A stretch of DNA of 64,000 bases from an uncultured Anaeromusa sp. (GCF_963668665.1 NZ_OY764902.1:986001-1050000), one strand, 5' to 3'; counted from the first letter of the stretch, positions 24,988 to 33,539 are shown. Notes: generated by a model not told the origin, from the letters alone. Numbers and translations are program-made.

Positions 24988-25779
24988 TTAACCCAGTACT
25001 TCTTTTTTGACCAGGAATTCGACAAGCTCTTCCACGGGTTTGGTCGTGCCATCGGCTTTACGCATAATGGTATCACGCGCCAATTTCGGGCTAAATACTT
25101 TTACCACGCGGGTCGGCGAACCACCTAAGCCAACTTCGCATTTCTCAATGCCCAGACCAGCGGCGTCGTAAGCATCAACAGCTACGGTTTTCGCGTGCAA
25201 TTTGCCGCTCAACGTAGGCATGCCCACTTCATTAATATCTTTGTTAACGCTGATCAACACCGGAGTGGGAACTTCCACCCGTTCGAAACCGCGTTCAACT
25301 GTACGTTTTACAATGACTTTGTCATCAAAAACATCAACGGCGGACACGTAGGTCTGCACAGGCATGTCAAGATATAGAGCAACCATAGCGGCCGTCTGGC
25401 CGGTTTCACCATCAGTAGCGCGCTCGCCGCAAATAACGATGTCCACTTCTCCAGCTTTGCGAACCGCTGCTGCCAAGGCTTTTGCCGTAGCAATCGTATC
25501 CGAACCAGCAAACTCGCGCCCGGAAACCAAAATACCAGCATCAGCCCCTAAGGCAATGGCTTCTTTCAGAGCTTTTTCCGCAGTAGGCGGTCCCATGCTG
25601 ACGGCGGTTACCCGAACATCATCACGAGAATTTTTGATCTTGATGGCCTCTGTCAACGCGTTTTCATCCAGAGGATTGATTACGACGTCTTTGCCACTGC
25701 GAATCATGACTCCCGTCTCAGGATCCATCTTGACATTTTCTGTCCCCGGCACTTGCTTCACAAACACAACAATATGCAC
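24988..25779 (-). CDS. etfB: Electron transfer flavoprotein subunit beta
   Basis: Beta subunit of the same flavoprotein, 263 residues, with the ETF beta pattern (VVFVKQVPG at the start, INPLDENALTEA, VSMGPPTAEKALKEAIALGAD, VICGERATDGETGQT, and the C-terminal GGSPTRVVKVFSP). It begins with a GTG at 25779, seven bases after GGGAGGT. It is the first gene of the operon and lies behind an unusually long leader with a strong promoter and an intrinsic terminator hairpin, so expression is probably controlled at the RNA level. Confidence 0.95.
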   Translation of the reverse strand: MHIVVFVKQVPGTENVKMDPETGVMIRSGKDVVINPLDENALTEAIKIKNSRDDVRVTAVSMGPPTAEKALKEAIALGADAGILVSGREFAGSDTIATAKALAAAVRKAGEVDIVICGERATDGETGQTAAMVALYLDMPVQTYVSAVDVFDDKVIVKRTVERGFERVEVPTPVLISVNKDINEVGMPTLSGKLHAKTVAVDAYDAAGLGIEKCEVGLGGSPTRVVKVFSPKLARDTIMRKADGTTKPVEELVEFLVKKEVLG

Positions 25780-26075
25780 AACGTGTACCTCCCAATCTTT
25801 TTTTCAAAATGGGCTTTGCCGCCTGTACCGTTCACACGATTCCGGCGGACTTTTTCGACGCACTGCCTGAAAGTATGTTACAACAAGCACATTCCTAAAA
25901 AGAAAGGCTTTGCGGGTTCATCCGCAAAGCCTTGTTTGTAATGCAAAAGAAACAACATTTTGCCGGCATCTGCTTGCAAACTGCCATACTACGTCTCTTA
26001 AGCCAAGCCAGTCTTCACTTTGTAACCCGTCGCGCTGTATACCATCATAACTTTTAAGCAGTGTTCCAGCCGATG
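25780..26075 (-). ncRNA. Long 5' leader of etfB with intrinsic terminator
   Basis: The predicted transcript starts near 26075 and runs almost 300 nt before etfB. Its first part can close AACCC with GGGTT (about 26080-26023) around inner pairings. At 25903-25932 a strong hairpin (AGGCTTTGCGG paired with CCGCAAAGCCT) is followed on the minus strand by TTTCTTTTT, so it can act as a terminator 120 nt before the gene. This layout is that of an attenuator or riboswitch, but I recognise no known class. The second arm has a near copy, GGCAAAGCC, closer to the start codon (25813-25821) that might compete in pairing. Confidence 0.5.
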
Positions 26076-26080
26076 GGTTT

Positions 26081-26110
26081 ATTATAACTTATATTTTTTT
26101 TGCATGTCAA
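26081..26110 (-). promoter_or_regulatory. Promoter of the etfB-etfA-lactate dehydrogenase operon
   Basis: On the minus strand both boxes are perfect: TTGACA (26105-26110) and TATAAT (26081-26086), with an 18-base A/T-rich spacer. It lies 46 bases after the cheV stop codon. Confidence 0.85.
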
Positions 26111-26155
26111 TAACATAAGGGCACCTTATAAAAGTTAATTCCGTAACTTATTTAA

Positions 26156-27067
26156 TTACAGAATCTTCTTATCAATAAGATCGATTAATTGCACAATTTC
26201 CGGCTTGGAAATTTGCCCGTCCGCTCCCAAGTTTTCGCCTTTACGACGCATTTCTTCATTAATCAAGGAAGAGAAGATAAATACAGGCAATCCCGCCAAG
26301 CGACTTTCCTCGCGAATGCGTTTCAAAAGGTGATGTCCGTCCATTTTCGGCATTTCAATGTCGGTAATAACAATATTTACATAGTTGTTCATATCTTCGC
26401 CCGACTTGGCAATAGCGTCTAGCCGTTCCCACGCCTGCTGGCCATTGTGACAGACAATAACTTCTTCATAGCCTGCTTCACGAAGCGTACCCACCAGCAA
26501 ATCACGCAATAAAGGCGAATCCTCCGCCACCAAAACACGCTTAGTTTTGCGTAAGCTCGTCAGCCGTTCGTTGGCCGTAGGAATGCTGGTCAGCTTTTGA
26601 TTGATTTCCGGATTAATTTCAGAAACGATTTTTTCAAAGTCCAGCAGCAATACCATTTTCTCAGCCATCTTCACAATGCCTACCACCATTTCCGAGCTGC
26701 TGATCGCCGGCGGCTCTTCCATGGCGCTCCAAGAAATCCGATGAATTCGCGACACGCCGTGAACCAAAAAGCCAACATAAAATTCATTCAGTTCGCTAAC
26801 AATAATATTTGTCGGTTCTTTATCGGTTCCCTGTCCTAGGCAGCGTGGCAAATTGACCAACGGCATAACCCGCCCGCGCAAGGTAAACACGCCGTCCACA
26901 TAGGGATGCACATTCGGCATTTTAGTGACAGGCACCAAATTAATAACCTCACGAACCTTCGCTACATTAATGCCATAGGTTACATCACCAACTACAAATT
27001 CTACAATTTCAAATTCATTCGTTCCCGACTCCAGGAGAATGCCTTTTTTATCAGTGCCTTGTTCCAT
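26156..27067 (-). CDS. cheV: Chemotaxis coupling protein CheV
   Basis: A 303-residue fusion of a CheW domain (residues about 15-160, FVVGDVTYGINVAKVREVIN, TLRGRVMPLVNL) and a receiver domain (about 175-303). The receiver has the acidic residues in VLVAEDSP, the phosphoacceptor in ITDIEMPKMDG, and a late lysine (GQISKPE). It couples chemoreceptors to CheA and supports adaptation. AGGAGG lies ten bases before the ATG at 27067. It is a single gene; no other che genes are adjacent. The soluble chemoreceptor at 1422-2270 could be one partner. I see no convincing terminator right after it. Confidence 0.95.
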   Translation of the reverse strand: MEQGTDKKGILLESGTNEFEIVEFVVGDVTYGINVAKVREVINLVPVTKMPNVHPYVDGVFTLRGRVMPLVNLPRCLGQGTDKEPTNIIVSELNEFYVGFLVHGVSRIHRISWSAMEEPPAISSSEMVVGIVKMAEKMVLLLDFEKIVSEINPEINQKLTSIPTANERLTSLRKTKRVLVAEDSPLLRDLLVGTLREAGYEEVIVCHNGQQAWERLDAIAKSGEDMNNYVNIVITDIEMPKMDGHHLLKRIREESRLAGLPVFIFSSLINEEMRRKGENLGADGQISKPEIVQLIDLIDKKIL

Positions 27068-27130
27068 TACGCACTACCTCCTACATGCTGCTTTTATGTT
27101 TTTAACGTACATCTTGCATAGTGATCCTAT

Positions 27131-27160
27131 TATTGATCATTTCTTACTATTGATCATTTC
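27131..27160. repeat. Direct repeat upstream of cheV
   Basis: The 13-mer TATTGATCATTTC occurs twice (27131-27143 and 27148-27160) with a 17-base period. Each copy contains the palindrome TGATCA, and a further TGATC begins at 27122. The repeats lie 60-95 bases before the cheV start and may be operator half-sites. Confidence 0.5.
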
Positions 27161-27164
27161 GCCC

Positions 27165-27203
27165 AAAAAAAAACAATTCCTGCCCCAAAGCAGCGAATTG
27201 TTT
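27165..27203 (-). terminator. Terminator of the obg-cvfB operon
   Basis: A stem AAACAATTC (27171-27179) with GAATTGTTT (27195-27203) is followed on the minus strand by a long T run. It lies 22 bases after the cvfB stop. Confidence 0.8.
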
Positions 27204-27224
27204 GAAATCAGGACTATAATTTCG

Positions 27225-28121
27225 TTAGTTTTCTTTGTTTTCTTCTGTTTCTTCACAAATCCAAGTCCAACCATCTTCCTGGCGAATCGTTCCCTGACGA
27301 AATAACCGGCCCAGAGCCCTCTTAAAAGCCGCCTTGCTCATGCCGAATTTGGTTTGAATGATTTCCGGGCTTGTCGCATCTCCATAAGGCATTTTCCCGC
27401 CCCGCTCTTGTAAAAACTGTAAGATACGTTCTCCATCCTCAAATAAAGCATCTTCCTTTTGTGGCCGCAAGGATACGTTGATCCGTCCATCCGGCCGGAT
27501 AAAGGCTACCCGAAAGTCAATTTCCTGGCCCATGCGCAAAGCCGCTCCAGCCATTTCACTGCGATGCAAAAAGGTAACATGACGACCTTCGGCAAATAAA
27601 AAGTAACCTTCGTCTGTTTCATTATAAACAGTTCCTTTGAGCTTATCGCCTACTTTGCCGGTAAAAGGCAGCGCCGCCCGCTGCAGGTCTTCTTCCACTT
27701 CCATCGTCACGGCCAAACGTCCGGTTTTGTCTGTATACAGCTTGACCCAAACTTTCTCGCCTTCGTAGACGCGCCCCCGCATCCTGCTAAAGGGCATAAA
27801 GACAGCCCGTTCCGCCCCTAGGTCTACAAACGCGCCCTGTTTGCCTGTAAAGTGGATAACTTCCGCCCGAGCCACCTGGCCTTCCTTCATCTTCGGAAGC
27901 TTCATGCTGGCAGTTATACGGCCTCTAGCGTCATGGTAAAGAAAGACGTCCACTTCTTCACCGATCTCAACAGGCCGGCTCTGCTGGCCTTGGTGCAGCA
28001 AAACATCATCGCTGGTCTGGCCGGTTCCGCCATCAAGAAACACGCCGAAGTCCGCTTTACGAACTACCTTCAGCGTCGCTAAAGTCGCCGCTTGCAGGCG
28101 CGGTTTTTCATTTTCGCTCAT
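27225..28121 (-). CDS. cvfB: S1-like RNA-binding protein CvfB (YitL)
   Basis: About 298 residues with repeated S1/OB-fold modules (ATLKVVRKADFGVFLDGG, EVIHFTGKQGAFVDLG, LKGTVYNETDEGYFLF) and a C-terminal winged helix (IIQTKFGMSKAAFKRALGRLFRQG), the arrangement of CvfB/YitL. In staphylococci CvfB binds RNA and affects virulence gene expression; the role here is unknown. The rsfS stop and this start overlap in TAATGATG; both ATGs (28124 and 28121) are in frame and I prefer the second for its spacing from AAGGAG. It is the last gene of the long obg operon. Confidence 0.9.
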   Translation of the reverse strand: MSENEKPRLQAATLATLKVVRKADFGVFLDGGTGQTSDDVLLHQGQQSRPVEIGEEVDVFLYHDARGRITASMKLPKMKEGQVARAEVIHFTGKQGAFVDLGAERAVFMPFSRMRGRVYEGEKVWVKLYTDKTGRLAVTMEVEEDLQRAALPFTGKVGDKLKGTVYNETDEGYFLFAEGRHVTFLHRSEMAGAALRMGQEIDFRVAFIRPDGRINVSLRPQKEDALFEDGERILQFLQERGGKMPYGDATSPEIIQTKFGMSKAAFKRALGRLFRQGTIRQEDGWTWICEETEENKEN

Positions 28122-28123
28122 CA

Positions 28124-28477
28124 TTACTCCTTATACGGCAGCGCTTCCGCATCGCCCCACAACTGTTCCAAGTTGTAAAAACGCCGATCTTCTTCGACAA
28201 AAACATGTAAAATACACTCACTATAGTCAAGAAGCACCCAGCGTCCTTCGCGATACCCTTCCTTGTGCAGCGGTTCTACCCCCGCCTTAGAAAGCTTTTC
28301 TTCTACATTATCGGCAATAGCCCGCACCTGCGTTGTCGAGTTGGCGCTGCAAATAATAAAATAATCCGTTACCAGAGAAACCTCCGCCATATTTAAAATA
28401 ACAATATCCATGGCTTTTTTCTCACCAGCTAGTCGAGCAATGACCTCCGGTGTTGCTTTTTTCGTTATTTCGAGCAT
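28124..28477 (-). CDS. rsfS: Ribosome silencing factor RsfS
   Basis: A 117-residue member of the RsfS/Iojap family that binds ribosomal protein L14 and blocks 30S-50S joining in starvation. Diagnostic segments are DIVILNMAEVSLVTDYFIICSANSTTQ in two blocks, DNVEEKLSKAG and GRWVLLDYSECILHVF. AAGGAGG lies before the ATG at 28477, which overlaps the LCP stop in TAATG. It sits between an LCP gene and cvfB in the nadD-yqeK-lcp-rsfS series common in Firmicutes. Confidence 0.96.
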   Translation of the reverse strand: MLEITKKATPEVIARLAGEKKAMDIVILNMAEVSLVTDYFIICSANSTTQVRAIADNVEEKLSKAGVEPLHKEGYREGRWVLLDYSECILHVFVEEDRRFYNLEQLWGDAEALPYKE

Positions 28478-29520
28478 TATTTTCCTCCTTCATTTGTTAC
28501 TGCCGCTTCCAGCAGTTTTGTATTCACCAGTTCCTTAGTCGCATTTTCATCCGCTTTCCAGTAGCTTACACTCTTTTCTGTTACAAACCGGCCTGGAAGC
28601 AACACCGGTTTCAAACCGGCAGCGCGGTCAAAGTGTCTCAACGCTGCCGCCAGGCGCAACCAATCGCTCCCTTGTATATCCGTAAGAAAAGATTCTTTTA
28701 CCACCGTCTGGAGCTCCGGCAGCCTGGCAAGGGTTTCCCATTGAAACGCTTGATTCGCCAAAGCCCGCAAAAAACGCTGCTGACGCTGCGCCCGTCCAAT
28801 ATCCCCTAGCTCATCGCTGCGAAAACGCACATACTGTCCGGACTTATCACCATCCAAATGCTGATACCCTTTGTTTAGATGAATTGCCAGCGCCGCATAG
28901 GGATCTTCATAGTTCATATCCTGTTCTACATATAAGTCAACGCCACCCAGGCTGTCCACACAGCGAATAAAGCCCTGCCAGTGCAGCGTAACATAATAAT
29001 TCACAGGAATTTGCAACAAATCTTCCACTGCTTTCACCGTCAACGCCGGTCCTCCATACGCATAGGCATGGCCCAGTTTTTCAGCCTCTTTACGGCCAGG
29101 CAGCAGCACTTGCGTATCCCTAGGCAGAGACACTAGCGTAACAATGCCTGTAGCAGGATCAATATTGGCCAGAATCATGGTATCGGAACGTTTAGGCGCA
29201 TCAGCAATGCCATATTCGCCATCGTCCACGCCCAACAGCAGCACATTAAGCCGCGAGGTAGCCACCTGCGGTTTGGCGTAGAGAGGCTTAGCTGGAGCTG
29301 CCACAGCCGGCTCGGGCGCAGGAGCAGGCTGCGCCGCTTGTACAGGCTCCACCACCGCTTGACTTGTCGGCGCAGCCTGGCTCCAGAGCCATATACCGCC
29401 CCTTACCAAGCCAGCAAGGAACAGCAGCAACAGCAACAAAAGCAGCACGACCCGCCCCCAACGCAGCTTTCTTGGCTTGGTTCGTCGCAGTCGCTGCCGC
29501 TCGCTTAATGGCCGCCTCAC
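28477..29520 (-). CDS. LytR-CpsA-Psr (LCP) family cell-wall ligase
   Basis: Membrane protein of about 347 residues with a basic cytoplasmic N-terminus, one leucine-rich transmembrane helix (near residues 24-45), an alanine/proline linker, and the LCP catalytic domain (LNVLLLGVDD, KRSDTMILANID, SLPRDTQV, RFRSDELGDIGRAQRQQ). LCP enzymes attach anionic polymers from undecaprenyl phosphate to peptidoglycan. I place the start at the GTG at 29520, because GGAGGAG lies just before it and it overlaps the yqeK stop as GTGA; an ATG five codons upstream lacks a site. It is translationally coupled on both sides. Confidence 0.9.
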   Translation of the reverse strand: MRRPLSERQRLRRTKPRKLRWGRVVLLLLLLLLFLAGLVRGGIWLWSQAAPTSQAVVEPVQAAQPAPAPEPAVAAPAKPLYAKPQVATSRLNVLLLGVDDGEYGIADAPKRSDTMILANIDPATGIVTLVSLPRDTQVLLPGRKEAEKLGHAYAYGGPALTVKAVEDLLQIPVNYYVTLHWQGFIRCVDSLGGVDLYVEQDMNYEDPYAALAIHLNKGYQHLDGDKSGQYVRFRSDELGDIGRAQRQQRFLRALANQAFQWETLARLPELQTVVKESFLTDIQGSDWLRLAAALRHFDRAAGLKPVLLPGRFVTEKSVSYWKADENATKELVNTKLLEAAVTNEGGK

Positions 29521-30086
29521 TGGTCTCTCCTCCATAGCAGTTCATTGCGCCCGGCAATCGTTTCCGGGTGAATCGCTTCTTCTCTCTTGATCATATACCG
29601 CAGCGTTTGATCATAGACTGCCAGCATGGCGGCATCTACATCCTGCAGCGCCAATTGTCGCAACTCCGCCACACCCTTGTAGGAACGCCCCTCTTCCAAA
29701 CCGTCAGCTAAATAAATAATTTTATCCAACAATGACAAGCCAGTCCCCCCAATAGTGTGTCGTGCAATGGCGCGCAATACAGTCTCATCAGTAACGCCAA
29801 AGCGTTTTTTCGCCACCCCTGCCGCCAGCGGCGCATGAAGCAGCACAGGCGAGTGAAGCGCCGCCTCATCAATCACTAACCCCATGTTCTTGGCTTCCGC
29901 CAACCATTGAGCAGGAGTCCATTCTCTAACTACGTCATGGAGCAAGGCAGCTAAACGAGCTTGCTCCACATTCCCCTCATGCCGCTGCGCCAATTCAATT
30001 GCTTTGTTTATAACCCCTTGAGTATGAGCAAAGCGTTTAGAGCTTAATTCCTTTTTAACTTCCCGGAAAATGATTTCAACATCCAT
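29517..30086 (-). CDS. yqeK: HD-domain nucleotide phosphatase YqeK
   Basis: A 189-residue HD-family phosphohydrolase with metal ligands in KRFAHTQGV (His21), ALLHDVVREW (His50-Asp51) and further histidines in LLHAPLAAG and ARHTIGG. Members hydrolyse diadenosine tetraphosphate symmetrically to two ADP. The ATG at 30086 is preferred, ten bases after GAGGAG; an in-frame ATG six codons earlier carries that site inside it. It overlaps nadD by 11 bases and the LCP gene by four, so the three are coupled. Confidence 0.93.
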   Translation of the reverse strand: MDVEIIFREVKKELSSKRFAHTQGVINKAIELAQRHEGNVEQARLAALLHDVVREWTPAQWLAEAKNMGLVIDEAALHSPVLLHAPLAAGVAKKRFGVTDETVLRAIARHTIGGTGLSLLDKIIYLADGLEEGRSYKGVAELRQLALQDVDAAMLAVYDQTLRYMIKREEAIHPETIAGRNELLWRRDQ

Positions 30087-30726
30087 TCGATCCTGTCTCC
30101 TCATCCGCCAGGCCCAGATACAAACCTTCTTTAAGAATATACTGCTCTACCATTTCCGGAACAATATACTGAATGGATCGCCCTTGCTGCACCCGCAAAC
30201 GAATATCAGTCGAAGAAATCGCTAGTTCCGGCGTTGTCAGCCGATGAATGCGACCTTGTCCCACACTGCCAAAATACCGTTGCGTAGCCTCCATTGCATC
30301 TTCACAACCCGGCCGACTGGCGCCCACAAAATGGCATAACTCAAAAAGCTCTTCAATTCGTTCCCATGTCGGTAATTCCCGAATCGTATCAGCGCCGGTA
30401 ATAAAATACAATTCCACCGGCTCGCCAATTTCTTTTCTCAACTGCCGCAAGGTATCGACCGTATAGGAAGGTCCTGGGCGATGAATTTCAATAGGAGATA
30501 CAAAAAAGAAAGGGTTAGATGCCGTCGCCAGCACCGTCATCACGTACCGATGCAACGCCGAAGTAACGTTCTGCGCTTGTTTATGCGGCGGGTGATTAGC
30601 CGGAACAAACAATACTTTTTCCAGGCCAAACTCCGTCCGTACCGCTTCCGCAATGACTAAATGGCCAATATGAATCGGATCAAAAGTCCCGCCCATAACG
30701 CCAAATTTCCGTACTTTTGTTGTCAT
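30076..30726 (-). CDS. nadD: Nicotinate-nucleotide adenylyltransferase
   Basis: Makes deamido-NAD from nicotinate mononucleotide and ATP. The 216-residue protein has the nucleotidyltransferase motif GGTFDPIHIGH (residues 12-22), SPIEIHRPGPSYTVDTL and the C-terminal ISSTDIR motif. The ATG at 30726 follows GGGAGAG; the 24 codons open upstream are not part of the family. It follows proA by 78 bases and overlaps yqeK, the usual nadD-yqeK pairing. Confidence 0.95.
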   Translation of the reverse strand: MTTKVRKFGVMGGTFDPIHIGHLVIAEAVRTEFGLEKVLFVPANHPPHKQAQNVTSALHRYVMTVLATASNPFFFVSPIEIHRPGPSYTVDTLRQLRKEIGEPVELYFITGADTIRELPTWERIEELFELCHFVGASRPGCEDAMEATQRYFGSVGQGRIHRLTTPELAISSTDIRLRVQQGRSIQYIVPEMVEQYILKEGLYLGLADEETGSNGC

Positions 30727-30804
30727 CGAACTCTCCCTAATGTAAGGAACCACCAAAAATGCTGCAATTCCTTCGAAATTATATTGCACGATCTGCAAAA
30801 GAAC

Positions 30805-32058
30805 TTACCGGATCTGTCCGTCTCCAGAGACAATATACTTGGTGCTCGTCAGCTCCGCCAAGCCCATCGGTCCCCGAGCGTGCAGCTTCTGTGTGCTAAT
30901 ACCGATTTCAGCGCCAAAGCCAAATTCAAAGCCATCACTAAAACGAGTGGATGCATTGACATAAACAGCCGCCGCATCCACCTCGCGCTGAAAGCGGCGC
31001 GCTCGCTCATAGCTGCGCGTCACAATAGCTTCGGAGTGTTTCGTGCTGTACCGAGCAATGTGCTCCAGCGCCGTATCCAAATCTTCAACCACACGTATCG
31101 ACAAAATCAAGTCATGGTATTCCGTCGCCCAATCCGCTTCGGTCACCGGCAAAACCGCCTGGTGATATTTTTGAGTTTCCGGGCAGCCTCTCAGCTCCAC
31201 TCCGGCAGCATGATACCGTTCCATCATCTTAGGCAGAAACGCTTTAGCCACACAGCGGTGCACCAACAAAGTCTCCATGGCGTTGCAAACCGAAGGCCGG
31301 GAAACCTTGGCATTAAAAGCAATTTCTTCCGCCATGGCTAAGTCAGCGCCGTCGTCCACATAGGTATGGCATACGCCGGTACCGGTTTCAATGACCGGCA
31401 CTGTACTGTTCTCAACGACGGTGCGGATCAAGCCAGCCCCGCCGCGCGGAATAATGACGTCCAGATACCGATTAAGACGCAGCATGGCCTGCACCGCTTC
31501 CCGGTCTGTGGTTGTTACCATTTGAATGGCGCCAGCAGGCAGCCCAGCCGCCTCGCCAGATTCTACCAATACCCGGAGCATCGCCAAATTAGAGGAAATT
31601 GCCTCTGATCCTCCACGCAGCAAAACGGCATTGCCCGATTTCAAGCACAGCCCCGCCGCATCCACGGTCACATTCGGACGCGCTTCATAAATCATGCCGA
31701 TAACCCCTAGAGGCACGCGCACTTTACCAATTTCTAAGCCATTCGGGCGACGCCACATGCCCAAGACCTCGCCAATAGGATCCGGCAAAGAAGCCACTTG
31801 GCGCAACCCCTCCGCCATATCGGCTATCCGTGAGGCATTGAGGCGCAGCCGGTCTAATAAGGCCGCGCTGATACCGCGCTGTTCCGCCCGAGCTACATCT
31901 TCTGCATTAGCTTGCAGAATTACCATCTGCTTCGCCTGCAGCGCATCCGCCATCGCCAAAAGCGCCGCATTTTTCTCGCCGCTTGCCATCACCGCCAACC
32001 GGCGCGCCGCTTGTTTCCCTAGTCTACCTTGCTTTTCCAGTTCCAATTTGAAATCCAT
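30805..32058 (-). CDS. proA: Gamma-glutamyl phosphate reductase
   Basis: Second step of proline synthesis: reduces gamma-glutamyl phosphate to glutamate semialdehyde with NADPH. The protein is 417 residues, aldehyde-dehydrogenase fold, with the catalytic cysteine in SRPSVCNAMETLLVH and the family motifs GMIYEARPNVT, LLRGGSEA and VYVNASTRFSDG. GAGGGGGAAG lies before the ATG at 32058. It follows proB by 12 bases. Confidence 0.97.
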   Translation of the reverse strand: MDFKLELEKQGRLGKQAARRLAVMASGEKNAALLAMADALQAKQMVILQANAEDVARAEQRGISAALLDRLRLNASRIADMAEGLRQVASLPDPIGEVLGMWRRPNGLEIGKVRVPLGVIGMIYEARPNVTVDAAGLCLKSGNAVLLRGGSEAISSNLAMLRVLVESGEAAGLPAGAIQMVTTTDREAVQAMLRLNRYLDVIIPRGGAGLIRTVVENSTVPVIETGTGVCHTYVDDGADLAMAEEIAFNAKVSRPSVCNAMETLLVHRCVAKAFLPKMMERYHAAGVELRGCPETQKYHQAVLPVTEADWATEYHDLILSIRVVEDLDTALEHIARYSTKHSEAIVTRSYERARRFQREVDAAAVYVNASTRFSDGFEFGFGAEIGISTQKLHARGPMGLAELTSTKYIVSGDGQIR

Positions 32059-32070
32059 GCTGCTTCCCCC

Positions 32071-33198
32071 TCACACCATGAGAACCAAATGGTCCCGATG
32101 AACCACTTCGTCCGTTGTTTTATATCCCAACACCGAAGAAATTTCATCCGTATGCTTGCCGCGAATGCGTTCAATTTCAACAGAGCTGTAATTGCTCAGT
32201 CCCCGCGCCAGCTCCCTGCCGTTAGGATCTAAAATTCGAATGGTTTTACCTTGTTCAAATTCCCCCTGAACCTTGACAATTCCTGCCGCCAGCAAGCTGG
32301 ACCCCGTCTTGGCAATGGCCTTTGCACAGCCGCTGTCAACCTGGACATCCCCGGCGATGCGGGCTCCAAAAGCCAGCCAGGATTTGCGAACCTGCAAACG
32401 ATTATGTTTAGAAGGAAACAACGTCCCTACTGCCTGGCCGGTTAAAATCTCCCTCACAACACCATCTTGCGTCCCGGAGGCAATCACCAGGGCAATACCG
32501 GCATTGACCGCAATCTTTGCGGCTTGAATCTTTGTATACATGCCGCCAGTACCGCGCATCGTCCCCGGGCCGCCGGCAAGTTCGTCAATCTCGGGAGTAA
32601 TCTCAGCAATTTCAGAAAGCAGTTTCGCTTCCGGGTTTGTTTGCGGATTAGCGGTATATACGCCGTCTACATCCGATAAGATAATAATCAAATCCGCATC
32701 AACAATGGTTCCCACCATCGCCGACAGGGTGTCGTTATCGCCTATTTTCAGTTCATCTACCGCTACCGCGTCATTTTCGTTGATAATGGGAATGACTCCC
32801 ATAGCCAAGAGCTGCAATAAAGTGTTGCGAGAATTTACATAGCGGCTGCGTTTTACAGAATCTTCCCTGGTCAAAAGCACCTGACCGACAGTCTGTCCGT
32901 ACTCTGCAAATATTTTTTCGTACACATGCAGTAAAACGCCTTGCCCTACAGCAGCTGCCGCTTGCTTTTCCGGAATGGTCTTCGGTTTTTCCGTCAAGCC
33001 CAAGCGCTCCATGCCTGCACCGACCGCGCCGGAGCTGACCAAGACGATTTCCTTGCCTTGATTCACCAGGTCGGACAGTTCGCGGACCAACCGTTCGATG
33101 CGAAAAAAATTCAATTTTCCAGTTTCGTGCGTTAAGGTGCTTGTCCCAACCTTAACTACAATCCGCTGCGCCTCTCCGATGTTCTCTCGATTCAACAT
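32071..33198 (-). CDS. proB: Glutamate 5-kinase with PUA domain
   Basis: First and feedback-controlled step of proline synthesis: phosphorylates glutamate. The 375-residue protein has an amino-acid-kinase domain (VVKVGTSTLTH, VSSGAVGAGMERLG, NENDAVAVDELKIGDNDTLSA in segments, DGVYTANP) and a C-terminal PUA domain (about 275-375). The ATG at 33198 is preferred over a TTG two codons upstream. It lies 47 bases after yhbY and next to proA, forming a proline pair inside the obg operon. Confidence 0.96.
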   Translation of the reverse strand: MLNRENIGEAQRIVVKVGTSTLTHETGKLNFFRIERLVRELSDLVNQGKEIVLVSSGAVGAGMERLGLTEKPKTIPEKQAAAAVGQGVLLHVYEKIFAEYGQTVGQVLLTREDSVKRSRYVNSRNTLLQLLAMGVIPIINENDAVAVDELKIGDNDTLSAMVGTIVDADLIIILSDVDGVYTANPQTNPEAKLLSEIAEITPEIDELAGGPGTMRGTGGMYTKIQAAKIAVNAGIALVIASGTQDGVVREILTGQAVGTLFPSKHNRLQVRKSWLAFGARIAGDVQVDSGCAKAIAKTGSSLLAAGIVKVQGEFEQGKTIRILDPNGRELARGLSNYSSVEIERIRGKHTDEISSVLGYKTTDEVVHRDHLVLMV

Positions 33199-33245
33199 AG
33201 CCAATCCCCCGCTTTGCGATGAAATAAAATGCGTTTGGGATCCTT

Positions 33246-33539
33246 TTATGGCAGTTCAATTTTTGGTTTTTCCGGATTTGGCGCATACAAAAGGCCATTG
33301 CGGCCGATAACTTGCACCAAGTCAGCTCCACTGAGGCGCGCCAGTTCTTCCAGAGCCTCTTTGGGTTCCACCGGGCTATTTTTCAATACTCGAACCTTAA
33401 TTAGTTCCCGTTTCGAAATGGCTTCCTTCGCAGTGATAACCACGGTCTCCACAATACCGCCTTTGCCGACCTGCACCACCGGATCCAAGGCGCTTCCTAA
33501 CGCACGCAAATGACGTTTTTGCTTGCCATTTAGCTCCAT
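33246..33539 (-). CDS. yhbY: YhbY/CRM-domain RNA-binding protein
   Basis: A 97-residue single CRM-domain protein that associates with pre-50S ribosomal particles in other bacteria. It shows the CRM pattern: LNGKQKRHLRALG, the GKGGI loop (the family GxxG motif) and ELIKVRVLKN. The ATG at 33539 follows AGGAGG at seven bases; a start six codons upstream would include this site. It lies between obg and proB, the common Firmicute order. Confidence 0.94.
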   Translation of the reverse strand: MELNGKQKRHLRALGSALDPVVQVGKGGIVETVVITAKEAISKRELIKVRVLKNSPVEPKEALEELARLSGADLVQVIGRNGLLYAPNPEKPKIELP

